The position numbers and the translations under genes are program-made. Under the pieces are notes generated by a model. That model was not told where the DNA came from, ran no database searches, and saw only the letters and a list, made by a program, of their open reading frames with translations. DNA of 64,000 bases from Barnesiella intestinihominis YIT 11860 (GTDB lineage: Bacteria > Bacteroidota > Bacteroidia > Bacteroidales > Barnesiellaceae): the NCBI RefSeq assembly GCF_000296465.1, contig NZ_JH815206.1, positions 234,200 to 298,199 on the forward strand. The letters are read 5' to 3'. Positions 33,567 to 43,604 of the stretch are shown here, piece after piece. Every line of letters starts with the position of its first letter. Within the stretch, counting starts at the first letter, position 1.

Positions 33567-35243
33567 ATGAAAAATATAAGGTTGACTTTTGCGACAGTAA
33601 CGGTATTATCTTTTTGTTCGGGATTTATAAATCCGATATGGGCAGGCAAATCTGACGAGAAAAATTTCGAAATATCACGTAACCTCGATATATTCAATTC
33701 TCTTTTTAAGGAATTGAATATGTTTTATGTCGATACGATTAATGCCGAGAAGGCTATTAGCGACGGTGTAAATGCGATGTTGGCGCGTCTGGATCCTTAC
33801 ACCGAATATATACCTGAGAAAGAGAAAGACGATTTTTTCTTTTCGACTACCGGAGAATATGCGGGTATCGGTTCTTTCATTATGGAGCGGGATAATGCCG
33901 TTTACATTTCGGAGCCGTATGAGGGTATGCCGGCTCAATTAGCGGGTTTGCGTCCCGGAGATAAAATCGTGATGATCGATAACGATACTGTGTTGGGGTG
34001 GAAGAGTGCGAAGGTGAGCGAGCGGTTGAAAGGACCTGCGAATACGCAGTTGAAAGTTACGGTCGAACGTCCCGGTGTGAAAGACCTGCTCTCTTTCGAG
34101 TTAACTCGTAAGAAGATACAAATGCCTGCCGTACCTTATTACGATGTGGTATGCGATAGCGTGGGGTATATTTATTTGAGTAGTTTTACCGATACTTCGG
34201 CCGGAGAAGTGAAACGGGCTTTACAAGACTTGAAAAAACGGGGGATAACTTCGTTGGTTCTCGATTTGCGCAGTAATGGCGGTGGTATTTTGGAGCAGGC
34301 CGTGCAGATTGTCAATTTATTTGTTCCGAAGGGGGTAGAGGTGCTTTCTACCCGGGGAAGAAATAAGAAGATGGATAAGATTTATAAAACCACTCAGGAG
34401 CCAGTCGATGTGAAAATGCCTTTGGCCGTGCTGATCGACGGAGGAACCGCATCTTCTTCGGAAATCGTGGCCGGAGCTTTACAAGACCTCGACAGGGCTG
34501 TGATTATCGGTTCGCGTTCTTATGGCAAAGGATTAGTGCAATCCACACGGCCTTTGCCTTATAACGGTATGTTGAAGGTAACGATCGCTCGTTATTATAT
34601 ACCCAGCGGACGTTTGATACAAGCTATCGATTATTCGCATCGCAATCCCGACGGGAGCGTCGCCCGTATTCCCGATAGCCTTACCCACGAGTTCAAGACC
34701 GCTCACGGTAGGATTGTCCGTGACGGAGGCGGTATAAAACCCGATGTGGAAACTTCGATGGAAAGGCGGGGGAATATCAGTTATTATTTGATGAAAGATT
34801 TCTATTTCTTCGATTATGCGACTCGGTATGCAGCCGAGCACGATACGATTCCGGCTCCGAAAGATTTTAAATTGTCCGACGAAGAATACGAGGGATTCAA
34901 AGCTTTTGTGAAATCGAAGGATTTCAAATACGACAAACAGAGTGAACGGATATTGTCCGACTTAAAGGAGGTCGCTAAATTCGAAGGATATTTCGATGAA
35001 AACACGCAGAAGCAGTTCGAAGCGCTTGAAGCTTGTTTGAATCACGATTTGGATAGGGATTTGGAGACTTTTCACGATGAAATCGCTGAATTGCTTTCGA
35101 TAGAGATTGTGAAACGGTATTATTATCAGAAAGGCGAAATTATAGAGTCGATCAAAAACGATAAAGATTTAAAGGAGGCTTGTCGTATTTTGGGCAATAA
35201 ATCCCGCTATGACGAGATTTTGAATCTATCGGGAAAGCATTGA
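33567..35243 (+). CDS. S41 family C-terminal processing peptidase
   Basis: A periplasmic Ctp/Tsp-type protease of 558 residues. A signal peptide ends near IWAGK (residue 27). A PDZ domain follows at about 100-190 (GEYAGIGSFI, LRPGDKIVMIDND), then the S41 catalytic core with S296 (GGTASSSEI) and K321 (SYGKGLVQ), the usual 25-residue spacing. A long helical C-terminal extension (about 440-558) is seen in Bacteroidota homologues. ATG 33567 is used for the signal peptide. A terminator follows 20 bases after the stop. Confidence 0.94.
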   Translation: MKNIRLTFATVTVLSFCSGFINPIWAGKSDEKNFEISRNLDIFNSLFKELNMFYVDTINAEKAISDGVNAMLARLDPYTEYIPEKEKDDFFFSTTGEYAGIGSFIMERDNAVYISEPYEGMPAQLAGLRPGDKIVMIDNDTVLGWKSAKVSERLKGPANTQLKVTVERPGVKDLLSFELTRKKIQMPAVPYYDVVCDSVGYIYLSSFTDTSAGEVKRALQDLKKRGITSLVLDLRSNGGGILEQAVQIVNLFVPKGVEVLSTRGRNKKMDKIYKTTQEPVDVKMPLAVLIDGGTASSSEIVAGALQDLDRAVIIGSRSYGKGLVQSTRPLPYNGMLKVTIARYYIPSGRLIQAIDYSHRNPDGSVARIPDSLTHEFKTAHGRIVRDGGGIKPDVETSMERRGNISYYLMKDFYFFDYATRYAAEHDTIPAPKDFKLSDEEYEGFKAFVKSKDFKYDKQSERILSDLKEVAKFEGYFDENTQKQFEALEACLNHDLDRDLETFHDEIAELLSIEIVKRYYYQKGEIIESIKNDKDLKEACRILGNKSRYDEILNLSGKH

Positions 35244-35263
35244 CGGTTCTTGAAGGAGGATAT

Positions 35264-35296
35264 AAAAAATGCGATGAATTTTCATCGCATTTTTTT
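35264..35296. terminator. Bidirectional terminator between the S41 peptidase and ychF
   Basis: Perfect 15-bp stem (35264-35278 with 35281-35295) closed by 2 bases, with A and T runs inside the stem ends. Confidence 0.88.
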
Positions 35297-35317
35297 GTAT
35301 GGTAATGACTGTGTAAA

Positions 35318-36421
35318 TTATACGTTGAATCGGAAGTGCATGATGTCGCCGTCTTGTACGACATATTCTTTTCCTTCGATGTACATTTTACCGGCCTCTT
35401 TACAAGCGTTTTCGGAACCGAGAGCGATATAGTCGTCGTATTTGATTACTTCGGCTCGGATAAAACCTTTTTCGAAATCGGTATGGATAATACCTGCACA
35501 TTGAGGAGCCTTACTGCCTTTCAAATAGGTCCATGCTCGTACTTCCTGAGGTCCAGCGGTGAAGTAGGTTTCGAGATTGAGCAAGCTGTAAGCCGCTCGG
35601 ATCAGACGGGAAACGCCAGATTCTTCCAAGCCTATTTCTTGAAGGAACATTTGTCGTTCCTCGTAAGTTTCGAACTCGGCGATTTCCGATTCTGTTTTAG
35701 CTGCCAAGATAAGGATTTCGGCATTCTCGTCTTTAACGGCTTCGCGCACCATATCCACGTATTTGTTACCCGATACGGCGCTGTTGTCGTCTACGTTGCA
35801 GACATACATTACTGGTTTGTTGGTAAGCAGGAAAAGGTCATGAGCTATTTTCTGTTCGTCTTTGGTCTCGAAAGTGACGGTACGAGCAGCCTTCCCTTGT
35901 TCGAGGGCTTCTTTGTATCGGCTTAAAACCTCGTATGTAACCTTTGCTGCTTTGTCTCCTCCTGTCTGAGCCTGTTTTTGGACTTTGGAAATGCGCGATT
36001 CTATGGTTTCCAAGTCTTTCAGTTGGAGTTCGAAATCGATGATTTCCTTGTCGCGTACCGGATTGACCGTTCCGTCCACGTGGGTAATGTTGTCATCGTC
36101 GAAGCAACGCAATACATGCAGGATTGCATCGGTTTCCCTGATGTTCGCCAAGAATTTATTTCCCAGACCTTCGCCTTTGCTGGCTCCTTTGACCAATCCG
36201 GCGATGTCGACAATCTCCACAGTGGTGGGGACTATTCGTTGCGGATGCACCAGTTCTGCCAGTTTGTTTAATCGTTCGTCGGGTACTGTAATGACACCTA
36301 CATTAGGTTCTATGGTACAGAACGGGAAATTTGCCGATTGCGCTTTTGCGTTGGACAGACAATTGAAAAGAGTCGATTTACCCACGTTAGGTAAGCCGAC
36401 TATGCCACATTGTAAACTCAT
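35318..36421 (-). CDS. ychF: YchF/OLA1-type ribosome-binding ATPase
   Basis: A 367-residue TRAFAC-class P-loop protein. G1 is GLPNVGKSTLFN near the N-terminus and G3 is DIAGLVKGAS. The G4 position reads NVDD in place of the GTPase NKxD motif, consistent with ATP preference. A coiled-coil insertion follows, and the C-terminal TGS domain ends in GKEYVVQDGDIMHFRFNV. It is a conserved ribosome- and redox-associated housekeeping factor. Single gene, convergent with the S41 gene. Confidence 0.96.
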   Translation of the reverse strand: MSLQCGIVGLPNVGKSTLFNCLSNAKAQSANFPFCTIEPNVGVITVPDERLNKLAELVHPQRIVPTTVEIVDIAGLVKGASKGEGLGNKFLANIRETDAILHVLRCFDDDNITHVDGTVNPVRDKEIIDFELQLKDLETIESRISKVQKQAQTGGDKAAKVTYEVLSRYKEALEQGKAARTVTFETKDEQKIAHDLFLLTNKPVMYVCNVDDNSAVSGNKYVDMVREAVKDENAEILILAAKTESEIAEFETYEERQMFLQEIGLEESGVSRLIRAAYSLLNLETYFTAGPQEVRAWTYLKGSKAPQCAGIIHTDFEKGFIRAEVIKYDDYIALGSENACKEAGKMYIEGKEYVVQDGDIMHFRFNV

Positions 36422-36639
36422 TATATAATATTGTTTCGGTTATAATCGAAATAATTTGTTGCAAAATACTGCACGAAAACAGACGCAAAGTCGTTTGATT
36501 ACGACGAAACGTAATCTGTTTTCATATTCCTTGCAAAGATAGCGATTCTTTTCTTACTTCTGTGTATTATGTTCAATTAGCGATTTTGTATAATAATTAT
36601 ATATTTTATGTGTCGTTTTATTTATTTAAATAAAATAGC

Positions 36640-36671
36640 CTTGAAGAATTGATTTAAAGGGATATATTTGC
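36640..36671 (+). promoter_or_regulatory. Promoter of the GHL10 gene
   Basis: CTTG at 36640-36643, 19 bases, then TATATTTGC at 36663-36671, 27 bases before the ATG. The upstream 200 bases (from the ychF start) are AT-rich and empty. Confidence 0.7.
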
Positions 36672-36698
36672 AAAATACACTAATGTTTTGTGAATAAC

Positions 36699-38477
36699 AT
36701 GAAAAAATTATCCTTCCTTTTTTTAACTATCGGTATTATTTGGGGGTGTTGGGCCGAATCTCCAAAACGTGAATTTCGTGCAACATGGTTGGCCTCGGTG
36801 AGTAACATCGATTGGCCCAAATCGACCCAGACTTCGGAAGAGCAAAAGGCCGCTCTGATTAAGATATTCGATGGTATGCAGGCGGCCCGTATGAATGCGG
36901 TTTGGTTGCAGGTGCGTCCTATGTCGGATGCCTTGTACAATTCGGCCTACGAGCCATGGTCGAAGTTTTTGACGGGAACACGTGGGGTCGATCCGGGATA
37001 TGATCCGCTGGCGTTTGCCATAGAGGAGGCGCATAAGCGGGGAATGGAACTTCATGCATGGATCAATCCATATCGCTATGAGAGTGAAAAAAATATGAAC
37101 GGAGCCGATGATTCCATACGTAAGAATCACCCGGAGTGGCTGTTGGAGTATTCGTCGAGTTTTATTCTCGACCCGGGGAATCCCGAGGTAATCGAGTATT
37201 TGGTGAAGGTTATCAAAGATATAGTCACCAAGTACAATGTCGACGGTATTGTGTTCGACGATTACTTTTACCCCTACGAAGGCACTAAAAATGAAGATGC
37301 CTATTCTCAGAGTCTATATAAACCCGAAGGGAAAAATGTGGGGGATTGGCGCCGTGAGAATTGCAACAAACTTATCGCCGATATTTACGCTATGATACAG
37401 GAGACGAAACCGACCGTGAAATTCGGTATAGGGCCTTTCGGGATATGGGGCGGTAGCAGTAGTGTCGCCGCTTCGTATGGTATAGAGTATTTGAATACAA
37501 GCGGAGGAACGAGTGCCTATTCCCAACTATATTGCGATGGAGTGGCTTGGTTGAAAGCGAAAACGATAGACTATATTTCGCCACAATGTTACTGGCCGAG
37601 TTTCAACACTCATGTTTGGGGGTATAAGACATTGGTTCCGTGGTGGGCGAAGGTGGCCAAGACGATGGACAGACACTTTTATTCGAGTATGCGAATTTCT
37701 ACGATGCCCCAAAATAGTCCGCAGCGTATGAAAAGTGTATTGCGTCGGCTCGGCATGAGCGAGAACGAATATAACGGTTTGTCGATGGTGGAACGTTCTA
37801 TCGCCGCGACAGCAGCCAAAGGTACGGAAGAGTGCGGGTTTGAAGTGGATATGAACCGATCGACCGATCTGATGGGGGCTCCCGGACACGTCTTTTTCAA
37901 TACGACGCAGTTTTTCAGTTACGGGTTGGATACTTATGTCGCCGAGAATAAATTTACCGAACCGGCGTTAACGCCCGTTATGAGCTGGAAAACGCCCTGT
38001 GATTTGCCCGATATTACCGATATTTCGGTGTCGGGAAATATGTTGAGCTGGTCGGCTGATGCAGATGAAACGATACGTTATGCCGTGTATTTCGTACCCA
38101 GTCGCGTGGCTAATAATCCTCAAGCCTATGAAACATCGGCCTATTTGAAGCGAGTTACATGGGAAAAAAGTATAGATGTTTCTTCTTATACTCAATCGGG
38201 ATATGTGTATGCTATAACGGCTATCGATCCTTATGGAAACGAGTCACAACCTTATATTAAAACTCCATCGGGTGTTCAGTCGGGAATTGTCGACAGCCTT
38301 GTCGTTTATGGAGGATCGGGAGCTATCTATGTTTCTGTTCCAAAGGATATGGATATTTATATATATTCGTTTACCGGGCAGTTGATTCGTATGGTCAGAG
38401 TTTCGGGTGGAAATTCAGAAATAACGGTTCCAGCAGGAATGTATATTGTTAATGGAACGAAAGTGGCGGTTCAATAG
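36699..38477 (+). CDS. Secreted GHL10 (DUF187, DigH/YddW-like) glycoside hydrolase
   Basis: A 592-residue enzyme of the glycosyl-hydrolase-like 10 family, whose known member DigH cleaves denuded peptidoglycan glycan strands at division. The signal peptide ends near CWAES (residue 20). The barrel covers about 25-370, with FRATWLASVSNIDWP, LQVRPMSDALY, HAWINPYRY and the acidic VDGIVFDDYFYPY. A fibronectin-III-like domain lies at about 430-515. The last 60 residues (DIYIYSFTGQLIRMVRV, then GMYIVNGTKVAVQ) form a sorting-like tail. GTG 36690 is an alternative start. A terminator follows the gene. Confidence 0.9.
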   Translation: MKKLSFLFLTIGIIWGCWAESPKREFRATWLASVSNIDWPKSTQTSEEQKAALIKIFDGMQAARMNAVWLQVRPMSDALYNSAYEPWSKFLTGTRGVDPGYDPLAFAIEEAHKRGMELHAWINPYRYESEKNMNGADDSIRKNHPEWLLEYSSSFILDPGNPEVIEYLVKVIKDIVTKYNVDGIVFDDYFYPYEGTKNEDAYSQSLYKPEGKNVGDWRRENCNKLIADIYAMIQETKPTVKFGIGPFGIWGGSSSVAASYGIEYLNTSGGTSAYSQLYCDGVAWLKAKTIDYISPQCYWPSFNTHVWGYKTLVPWWAKVAKTMDRHFYSSMRISTMPQNSPQRMKSVLRRLGMSENEYNGLSMVERSIAATAAKGTEECGFEVDMNRSTDLMGAPGHVFFNTTQFFSYGLDTYVAENKFTEPALTPVMSWKTPCDLPDITDISVSGNMLSWSADADETIRYAVYFVPSRVANNPQAYETSAYLKRVTWEKSIDVSSYTQSGYVYAITAIDPYGNESQPYIKTPSGVQSGIVDSLVVYGGSGAIYVSVPKDMDIYIYSFTGQLIRMVRVSGGNSEITVPAGMYIVNGTKVAVQ

Positions 38478-38506
38478 TTGCATATATTAGTTTTCGTTTA
38501 TTGTGG

Positions 38507-38544
38507 AAAAAAGAAATTCCTTCTGAAAGGAATTTCTTTTTTTG
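38507..38544 (+). terminator. Terminator after the GHL10 gene
   Basis: AAAAAAGAAATTCC-type stem (38507-38522 with about 38527-38542) and a 4-base loop, running into TTTTTTT. Confidence 0.85.
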
Positions 38545-38632
38545 TTTGAGACTTATTTAAGCGGGTTACCCGATCTCTGATCGGTAGTGAACTCTCTGGG
38601 GTATGAAAACGTTTTAACAAAAAAGATATTTG

Positions 38633-40045
38633 ATGAATAAAGCTTATGAAGTAGCCGACCGGCTCATGGAATGGGTATCTTCTTTATTGCATAGAATAAC
38701 GGGAGAGTCTTCGCCGGTTTGGGATAGAATCGTGTATGGTATTCTTGTTTTTGTGATCGCTATTGTGGTCGCAAGGATTTTGAGAATGATTGTTATTTAT
38801 GTGATTCATCGGATTATAAAATATAAAGGAGGGGATCTGTTGAAAGGGTTGGTCGAAGCCAAAGTCTTTACCCATATAACGCATGTTATCCCGCCGTTGG
38901 TGATTTTATCTCTGTTGCCATTTGCTTTTCACGGAACTCCCGAATTATTACGGATTATCGAAAAAGTTTGCTGGATTTATCTGCTCGGAGTCCTCGTTTT
39001 CTCGATCAATACGCAAATTTCGGTCTTTTGGCGTATCTATTCTCGTCGTACCGCATTTCGGGATCGGCCGATGAAGGGAATGATACAAATTATCAAAGGA
39101 CTTTTGATAGGGATATGGGTGATTATTGCGGTATCTATTTTGATAGAACGTTCGCCGATGGCTTTGATTACCGGACTGGGCGCATTTGCCGCAGTGCTGA
39201 TGTTGATATTTAAAGACAGCATATTGGGCTTTGTCGCCGGTGTACAACTCTCGCAAAACGATATGATAAGGAATGGCGATTGGATTGTCGTGCCGGGTGG
39301 CGCCGTGAACGGAGTCGTTATCGATGTTTCGTTGAATACGGTGAAGGTTCAGAATTTCGATAATACCATAGTGACGATTCCTCCTTATTCGCTTATTTCA
39401 GGGGAGGTACAAAACTGGCGCGGAATGTCCGATTCGGGTGGCCGTCGTATTATGCGCTCGTTTACCATCGACCTGAACACGGTAAAATTTTGTACCCCCG
39501 AATTATTGCAAAATTTGAAACAAATCGATATTCTGCGCGATTTCATCGAGAAAAAAGAGTCTCAACAACAAAAAGGAATTGTAGAAAATACCGAAAATAG
39601 CGCGGGGCTGGTGAACGGAACGATCGAGACGAATTTAGGGCTTTTCAGAGCTTACATGACTCTTTATTTACAACAACATAAGTTTATTAACGATCAATTG
39701 ACTCTTATGGTCAGAACGTTAGATCCTAACGATAACGGGTTGCCTTTGCAGTTATATTGCTTTTCGGCTAATAAAAATTGGGTAAGCTATGAATCTATAC
39801 AAGCCGAAATTTTCGAACATTATGCTGCTATCATGCCCCGGTTCGGCCTGTATCCGTTCCAAAATCCGTCGGGGCGGGATTATATTAATTCGGCTCTATT
39901 GACGGCCGGCCATAATCCCGATGAGTTGTGGGGTATTCCGTGGGGAACCATGAAAGAGAAAAATACGGAAGTGCCGTCTTCTGCTAAACCGGAGGTGTCT
40001 GCAACACCTCCTCCAAAACCGATACCGCCGATTCCACCGAAGTGA
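38633..40045 (+). CDS. MscS-type mechanosensitive channel
   Basis: A 470-residue membrane protein with about four to five membrane segments in the first 210 residues. The pore helix and beta domain of the MscS family follow (FAAVLMLIFKDSILGFVAGVQL, then NDMIRNGDWIVVPG and GVVIDVSLNTVKVQNFDNT). The cytoplasmic domain is larger than in E. coli MscS (286 residues), resembling YbdG-type channels. The protein ends in a proline-rich tail (PPPKPIPPIPPK). Its last 62 bases overlap the 3' end of mfd on the opposite strand. Confidence 0.92.
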   Translation: MNKAYEVADRLMEWVSSLLHRITGESSPVWDRIVYGILVFVIAIVVARILRMIVIYVIHRIIKYKGGDLLKGLVEAKVFTHITHVIPPLVILSLLPFAFHGTPELLRIIEKVCWIYLLGVLVFSINTQISVFWRIYSRRTAFRDRPMKGMIQIIKGLLIGIWVIIAVSILIERSPMALITGLGAFAAVLMLIFKDSILGFVAGVQLSQNDMIRNGDWIVVPGGAVNGVVIDVSLNTVKVQNFDNTIVTIPPYSLISGEVQNWRGMSDSGGRRIMRSFTIDLNTVKFCTPELLQNLKQIDILRDFIEKKESQQQKGIVENTENSAGLVNGTIETNLGLFRAYMTLYLQQHKFINDQLTLMVRTLDPNDNGLPLQLYCFSANKNWVSYESIQAEIFEHYAAIMPRFGLYPFQNPSGRDYINSALLTAGHNPDELWGIPWGTMKEKNTEVPSSAKPEVSATPPPKPIPPIPPK

Positions 40046-43000
40046 TGTCCTTTATAGCTAACGAGCGGCGACCGTTTATTTCCCGCAATTTACAAAGTTT
40101 GGGATTTTTTTGCAAGAATCCTAAGATGCGACCGAATGCAGCGGATTGATAATAGGCGACATGCTCGTCCGAAACGAAGTAAAGATACATGTATCCCTGT
40201 TTCAACCCTACTTTCTCGATTCCTAATTGTTTAGCCAGCCGTCTTAACCGGACTACCCGAATCAATTCCATAGCTTCGTGGGGTATGCGTCCGAAACGGT
40301 CTTCCAAGCGCTCGCAAAATTGTCGTATATCGGTTTCACGCTCCATGTTGTCGAGCTCTTGATATAGGGAGATACGCTCGGATTCCTGCGGTACGTAGTT
40401 TGCCGGGAATAAGATTTCCAAGTCGGACTCAATGGTACATTCCGAGACGAACTCTTCGGGTTTCGTATCCGAATCGGCTCCGTAATAGAGGTCGCTGAAT
40501 TCATCGTTTTTCAATTCTTCGACAGCTTCCTTTAAAATTTTTTGGTAAGTTTCATAGCCTAAATCCGCGATGAAACCGCTTTGTTCCGCTCCTAAGAGGT
40601 TACCGGCTCCTCGTATGTCGAGGTCCTGCATGGCGATGTGTATGCCGCTTCCCAATTCCGAGAAACTTTCGATGGCTTGTAACCGTCGGCGGGCATCTAC
40701 CGAGAATGTGTGGCGTGGTGGAGTGAGCAGGTAACAGAATGCCTTTCGGTTGCTGCGGCCTACACGTCCCCGCAGTTGATGCAGTTCGCTTAATCCGAAG
40801 TTTTGCGCATCGTTGATGATTATCGTATTGGTGTTTGGCATATCTATTCCCGACTCGATAATGGTAGTAGCCAGTAAAATATCATAATCATAGTTGACGA
40901 AGTCGATAATTGCCTGTTCCAATTTTTCGGGTGGCATTTGTCCGTGCCCGATCACGACACGTGCGTCGGGAACCAACCGGTGAATCGTGTTTTCGAGTTC
41001 GTACAGTTGGGGAATACGGTTGTTGACGAAAAAAATCTGCCCGCCTCGGCTCATCTCGAAGTTAATCGCTTCTTTGATAATGTCGTCGTTGAAAGCGTGT
41101 ATTTCGGTTTGGATAGGGTAACGATTGGCCGGAGGGGTAGAGATAACCGAAAGGTCGCGTGCTCCCATTAAAGAGAATTGTAAGGTGCGAGGTATGGGAG
41201 TTGCCGACATCGTAAGGGTATCGACATTCACTTTCATCTGTTTGAGTTTCTCTTTTACGGCCACTCCGAATTTTTGTTCTTCGTCGACAATTAAAAGCCC
41301 GAGGTCGTTGAATTTCACGTCTTTCCCGATGAGTTTGTGGGTTCCTATGATGATATCTATTTTGCGGTCGGCGAGGTCTTTCAAAATGGATTTTACTTCT
41401 GATGCTTTCCGGGCTCGGCTGAGGTATTCGATACGTACCGGGAACTCCTTCAATCGCTCTTTGAAGGTTTGGTAATGCTGGAAGGCCAATACGGTGGTAG
41501 GCACGAGTACTGCGACCTGTTTGTTGTCGCAGGTGGCTTTGAATGCCGCACGTATGGCAATTTCGGTTTTCCCGAAACCCACGTCGCCGCAGATGAGCCT
41601 GTCCATAGGGCGTTCGCGTTCCATGTCGGCTTTCACTTCGGCTGTGGATTTTATCTGGTCGGGAGTATCTTCGTAAATGAACGATGCTTCGAGTTCTTGT
41701 TGCAGGAACGAGTCGGGCGAGAAAGCGAATCCTTTTTCCTCTTTACGGGCGGCATAGAGTTTTATCAAGTCGCGGGCAATCTCTTTCATCTTGCCTTTTG
41801 TCTTCTCTTTCATGCGTTCCCAAGCACCGCTTCCCAGTTTGTTGATACGAGGAGCTTCTCCCTCTTTTGCCCGGTATTTCGCCAATTTGTGCAAGGCGTG
41901 AATGCTGACAAAAATAATATCGTCGTTTTGGTAAGTCAGTTTAATGACCTCTTGTATTTTTCCGTTGATCTCGGTATGTATCAATCCCCCGAAACGACCT
42001 ATACCGTGATCCACATGTACGATGTAGTCGCCGACTTCTATCTGGTTGAGCTCTTTCAAGGAAAGAGCCAGTTTCCCTGAACGCGCATGCTCGCTTTTCA
42101 AAGTGTATTTGTGAAACCGATCGAATATCTGGTGGTCGGTGAAACAACCTATTTTCAAATCGTTGTCGACGAATCCCTCATGCAAGGTTTTCAATACTGG
42201 TGTAAACGAGATGGAATCGCCTCGTTCTTCGAAAATAGCTTGCAATCGTTCTATCTGTTTTTCACTGTCGCTGAGTATGTAAAGAGTGTAGCCTTTTTCG
42301 ATGAATTGGGAGAACGATTGGCTGACTAAATCGAAATTTTTGTGATAAACACCTTGTGGTGCGCAGTTGAAACGAATGGCCGCCGGCGCATTCGCTTCAC
42401 TGCTTGCTCCATAATCTATCCTTTGAAATGTAGTTATCTTTTTTTGAAAAGCTGTTACATCGATAATTTTTTGCATAGCATAGCGGTCGCCCTCTTCGGC
42501 GATAAGGGTTTGCTCGGAGAGCGATTCGGAAGCTATGGTTGAAATTCTGTCGATCACCCATGACAGATTGTGACAGATTAAAATCGTGTTTTTATCGATG
42601 AAATCGAGTATGGAGATGCCGGAGGCTTCCTGTCCGCATACGTTGGCAACGATATAAACTTCTTCCAATTTTCCGGTGGAAAGTTGTGTTTCCACTTCGA
42701 AAGTACGAATGCTTTCTACCTCTTTACCGAAAAAATCGATACGATAGGGCAATTCGTTGGTATACGAAAAGACGTCGAGAATACTACCCCGTACAGCAAA
42801 CTGACCGGGTTCGTACACGTAGTCCACTTCTTCGAACCCTCGTTCTCTCAGTTTGTCGGATAGTGTGATGATGTCGCACTTCGAATTTTTGTCGATGTGA
42901 AGGGTCTGTTCGGAAAGCATATTGACCGGGACAACCTTTTCGGCGATAGCTTCGGGATAAGTGACTATCAACAGGGACTCTCCTTTTTGACACAGGCGGT

Positions 43001-43328
43001 TCAGAACTTCGGTTCTCAGTATTTCGGAAGGGGGGTCGGGTTGCCCGTATTTGATGTCCCGCTTGTATCCAGATGGAAATAAAAGAATGTGGTCGTTACC
43101 GTTTATTTGCACCAAGTCGTTGTACAGATAACCGGCTTCGTCCAAATCGTTTGCAATGATGATGTGTGCCTGTTTATGTTCTAGAAGATTGGAAAAGAAA
43201 AGCGCTATCGAGGAACCTTCGAGTCCCTGTATAAAAATGTGCTTTGTCTTGTTGTCTTTAATGAGTTTCAAAAACGCTTCACGTCTCGCCGGAGTGTTAA
43301 AAAGCGCAGAAAAGTTCTGAATATCCAT
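39984..43328 (-). CDS. mfd: Transcription-repair coupling factor
   Basis: A 1114-residue Mfd, close to the usual 1150. In order: a UvrB-like N-terminal region that binds UvrA, the CarD-like RNA polymerase interaction domain (EVGDYIVHVDHGIGRFGGL), the SF2 translocase with Walker A GDVGFGKTE near residues 581-590 and the DEEQ box (LLIVDEEQKFGV), the TRG motif region (GRVGRSNRKAFCYLL) and the C-terminal TRCF domain. It removes stalled RNA polymerase and recruits UvrA. The C-terminus overlaps the mscS tail by 62 bases in antisense, so each 3' end is constrained by the other. A mobile inverted-repeat element lies upstream of its start. Confidence 0.96.
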   Translation of the reverse strand: MDIQNFSALFNTPARREAFLKLIKDNKTKHIFIQGLEGSSIALFFSNLLEHKQAHIIIANDLDEAGYLYNDLVQINGNDHILLFPSGYKRDIKYGQPDPPSEILRTEVLNRLCQKGESLLIVTYPEAIAEKVVPVNMLSEQTLHIDKNSKCDIITLSDKLRERGFEEVDYVYEPGQFAVRGSILDVFSYTNELPYRIDFFGKEVESIRTFEVETQLSTGKLEEVYIVANVCGQEASGISILDFIDKNTILICHNLSWVIDRISTIASESLSEQTLIAEEGDRYAMQKIIDVTAFQKKITTFQRIDYGASSEANAPAAIRFNCAPQGVYHKNFDLVSQSFSQFIEKGYTLYILSDSEKQIERLQAIFEERGDSISFTPVLKTLHEGFVDNDLKIGCFTDHQIFDRFHKYTLKSEHARSGKLALSLKELNQIEVGDYIVHVDHGIGRFGGLIHTEINGKIQEVIKLTYQNDDIIFVSIHALHKLAKYRAKEGEAPRINKLGSGAWERMKEKTKGKMKEIARDLIKLYAARKEEKGFAFSPDSFLQQELEASFIYEDTPDQIKSTAEVKADMERERPMDRLICGDVGFGKTEIAIRAAFKATCDNKQVAVLVPTTVLAFQHYQTFKERLKEFPVRIEYLSRARKASEVKSILKDLADRKIDIIIGTHKLIGKDVKFNDLGLLIVDEEQKFGVAVKEKLKQMKVNVDTLTMSATPIPRTLQFSLMGARDLSVISTPPANRYPIQTEIHAFNDDIIKEAINFEMSRGGQIFFVNNRIPQLYELENTIHRLVPDARVVIGHGQMPPEKLEQAIIDFVNYDYDILLATTIIESGIDMPNTNTIIINDAQNFGLSELHQLRGRVGRSNRKAFCYLLTPPRHTFSVDARRRLQAIESFSELGSGIHIAMQDLDIRGAGNLLGAEQSGFIADLGYETYQKILKEAVEELKNDEFSDLYYGADSDTKPEEFVSECTIESDLEILFPANYVPQESERISLYQELDNMERETDIRQFCERLEDRFGRIPHEAMELIRVVRLRRLAKQLGIEKVGLKQGYMYLYFVSDEHVAYYQSAAFGRILGFLQKNPKLCKLREINGRRSLAIKDITSVESAVSVLEEVLQTPPV

Positions 43329-43370
43329 TCCTATAAACCGTCTTAACCGTCGACAAAATTACACATTAAT

Positions 43371-43568
43371 TTAGAAGCTGTTTTAAATTTATTGAGAAAT
43401 AATATTATCATTGCAAGCAGGTATGTTCCGGCCATATTGAACCCCTGTCTTGCATCTTGAATCCCTTGATTTTTGTCAATAGCCCGCTATTGACTGCATA
43501 TCTCGGACTCCAATCTGCTTCAACATAGGTCTCAATCTGTCTCGGAATAAATTTAAAACAGCTTCTTA
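43371..43568. mobile_element. Small inverted-repeat element (MITE-like or IS remnant)
   Basis: Perfect 21-bp terminal inverted repeats, 43373-43393 and 43546-43566, bound about 150 bases. Taking the ends as GAAGCTG...CAGCTTC, the flanks are TTA on both sides (43371-43373 and 43566-43568), a 3-bp target duplication like that of IS5-group elements. On the minus strand a short frame runs into the left repeat and ends in a hydrophobic segment (FNMAGTYLLAMIILFLNKFK) resembling a transposase C-terminus. No full transposase is present. It separates mfd and polA, 38 bases past the polA stop. Confidence 0.75.
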
Positions 43569-43604
43569 TCGGTCGCAATATTTGTTCCTGTGTTTTCTCT
43601 ATGG

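Noticed and set aside
41469-42080. Long plus-strand frames inside mfd, polA, pnp and other minus-strand genes
   Set aside because: They lie antisense to genes with clear conserved motifs and show no recognisable protein features.
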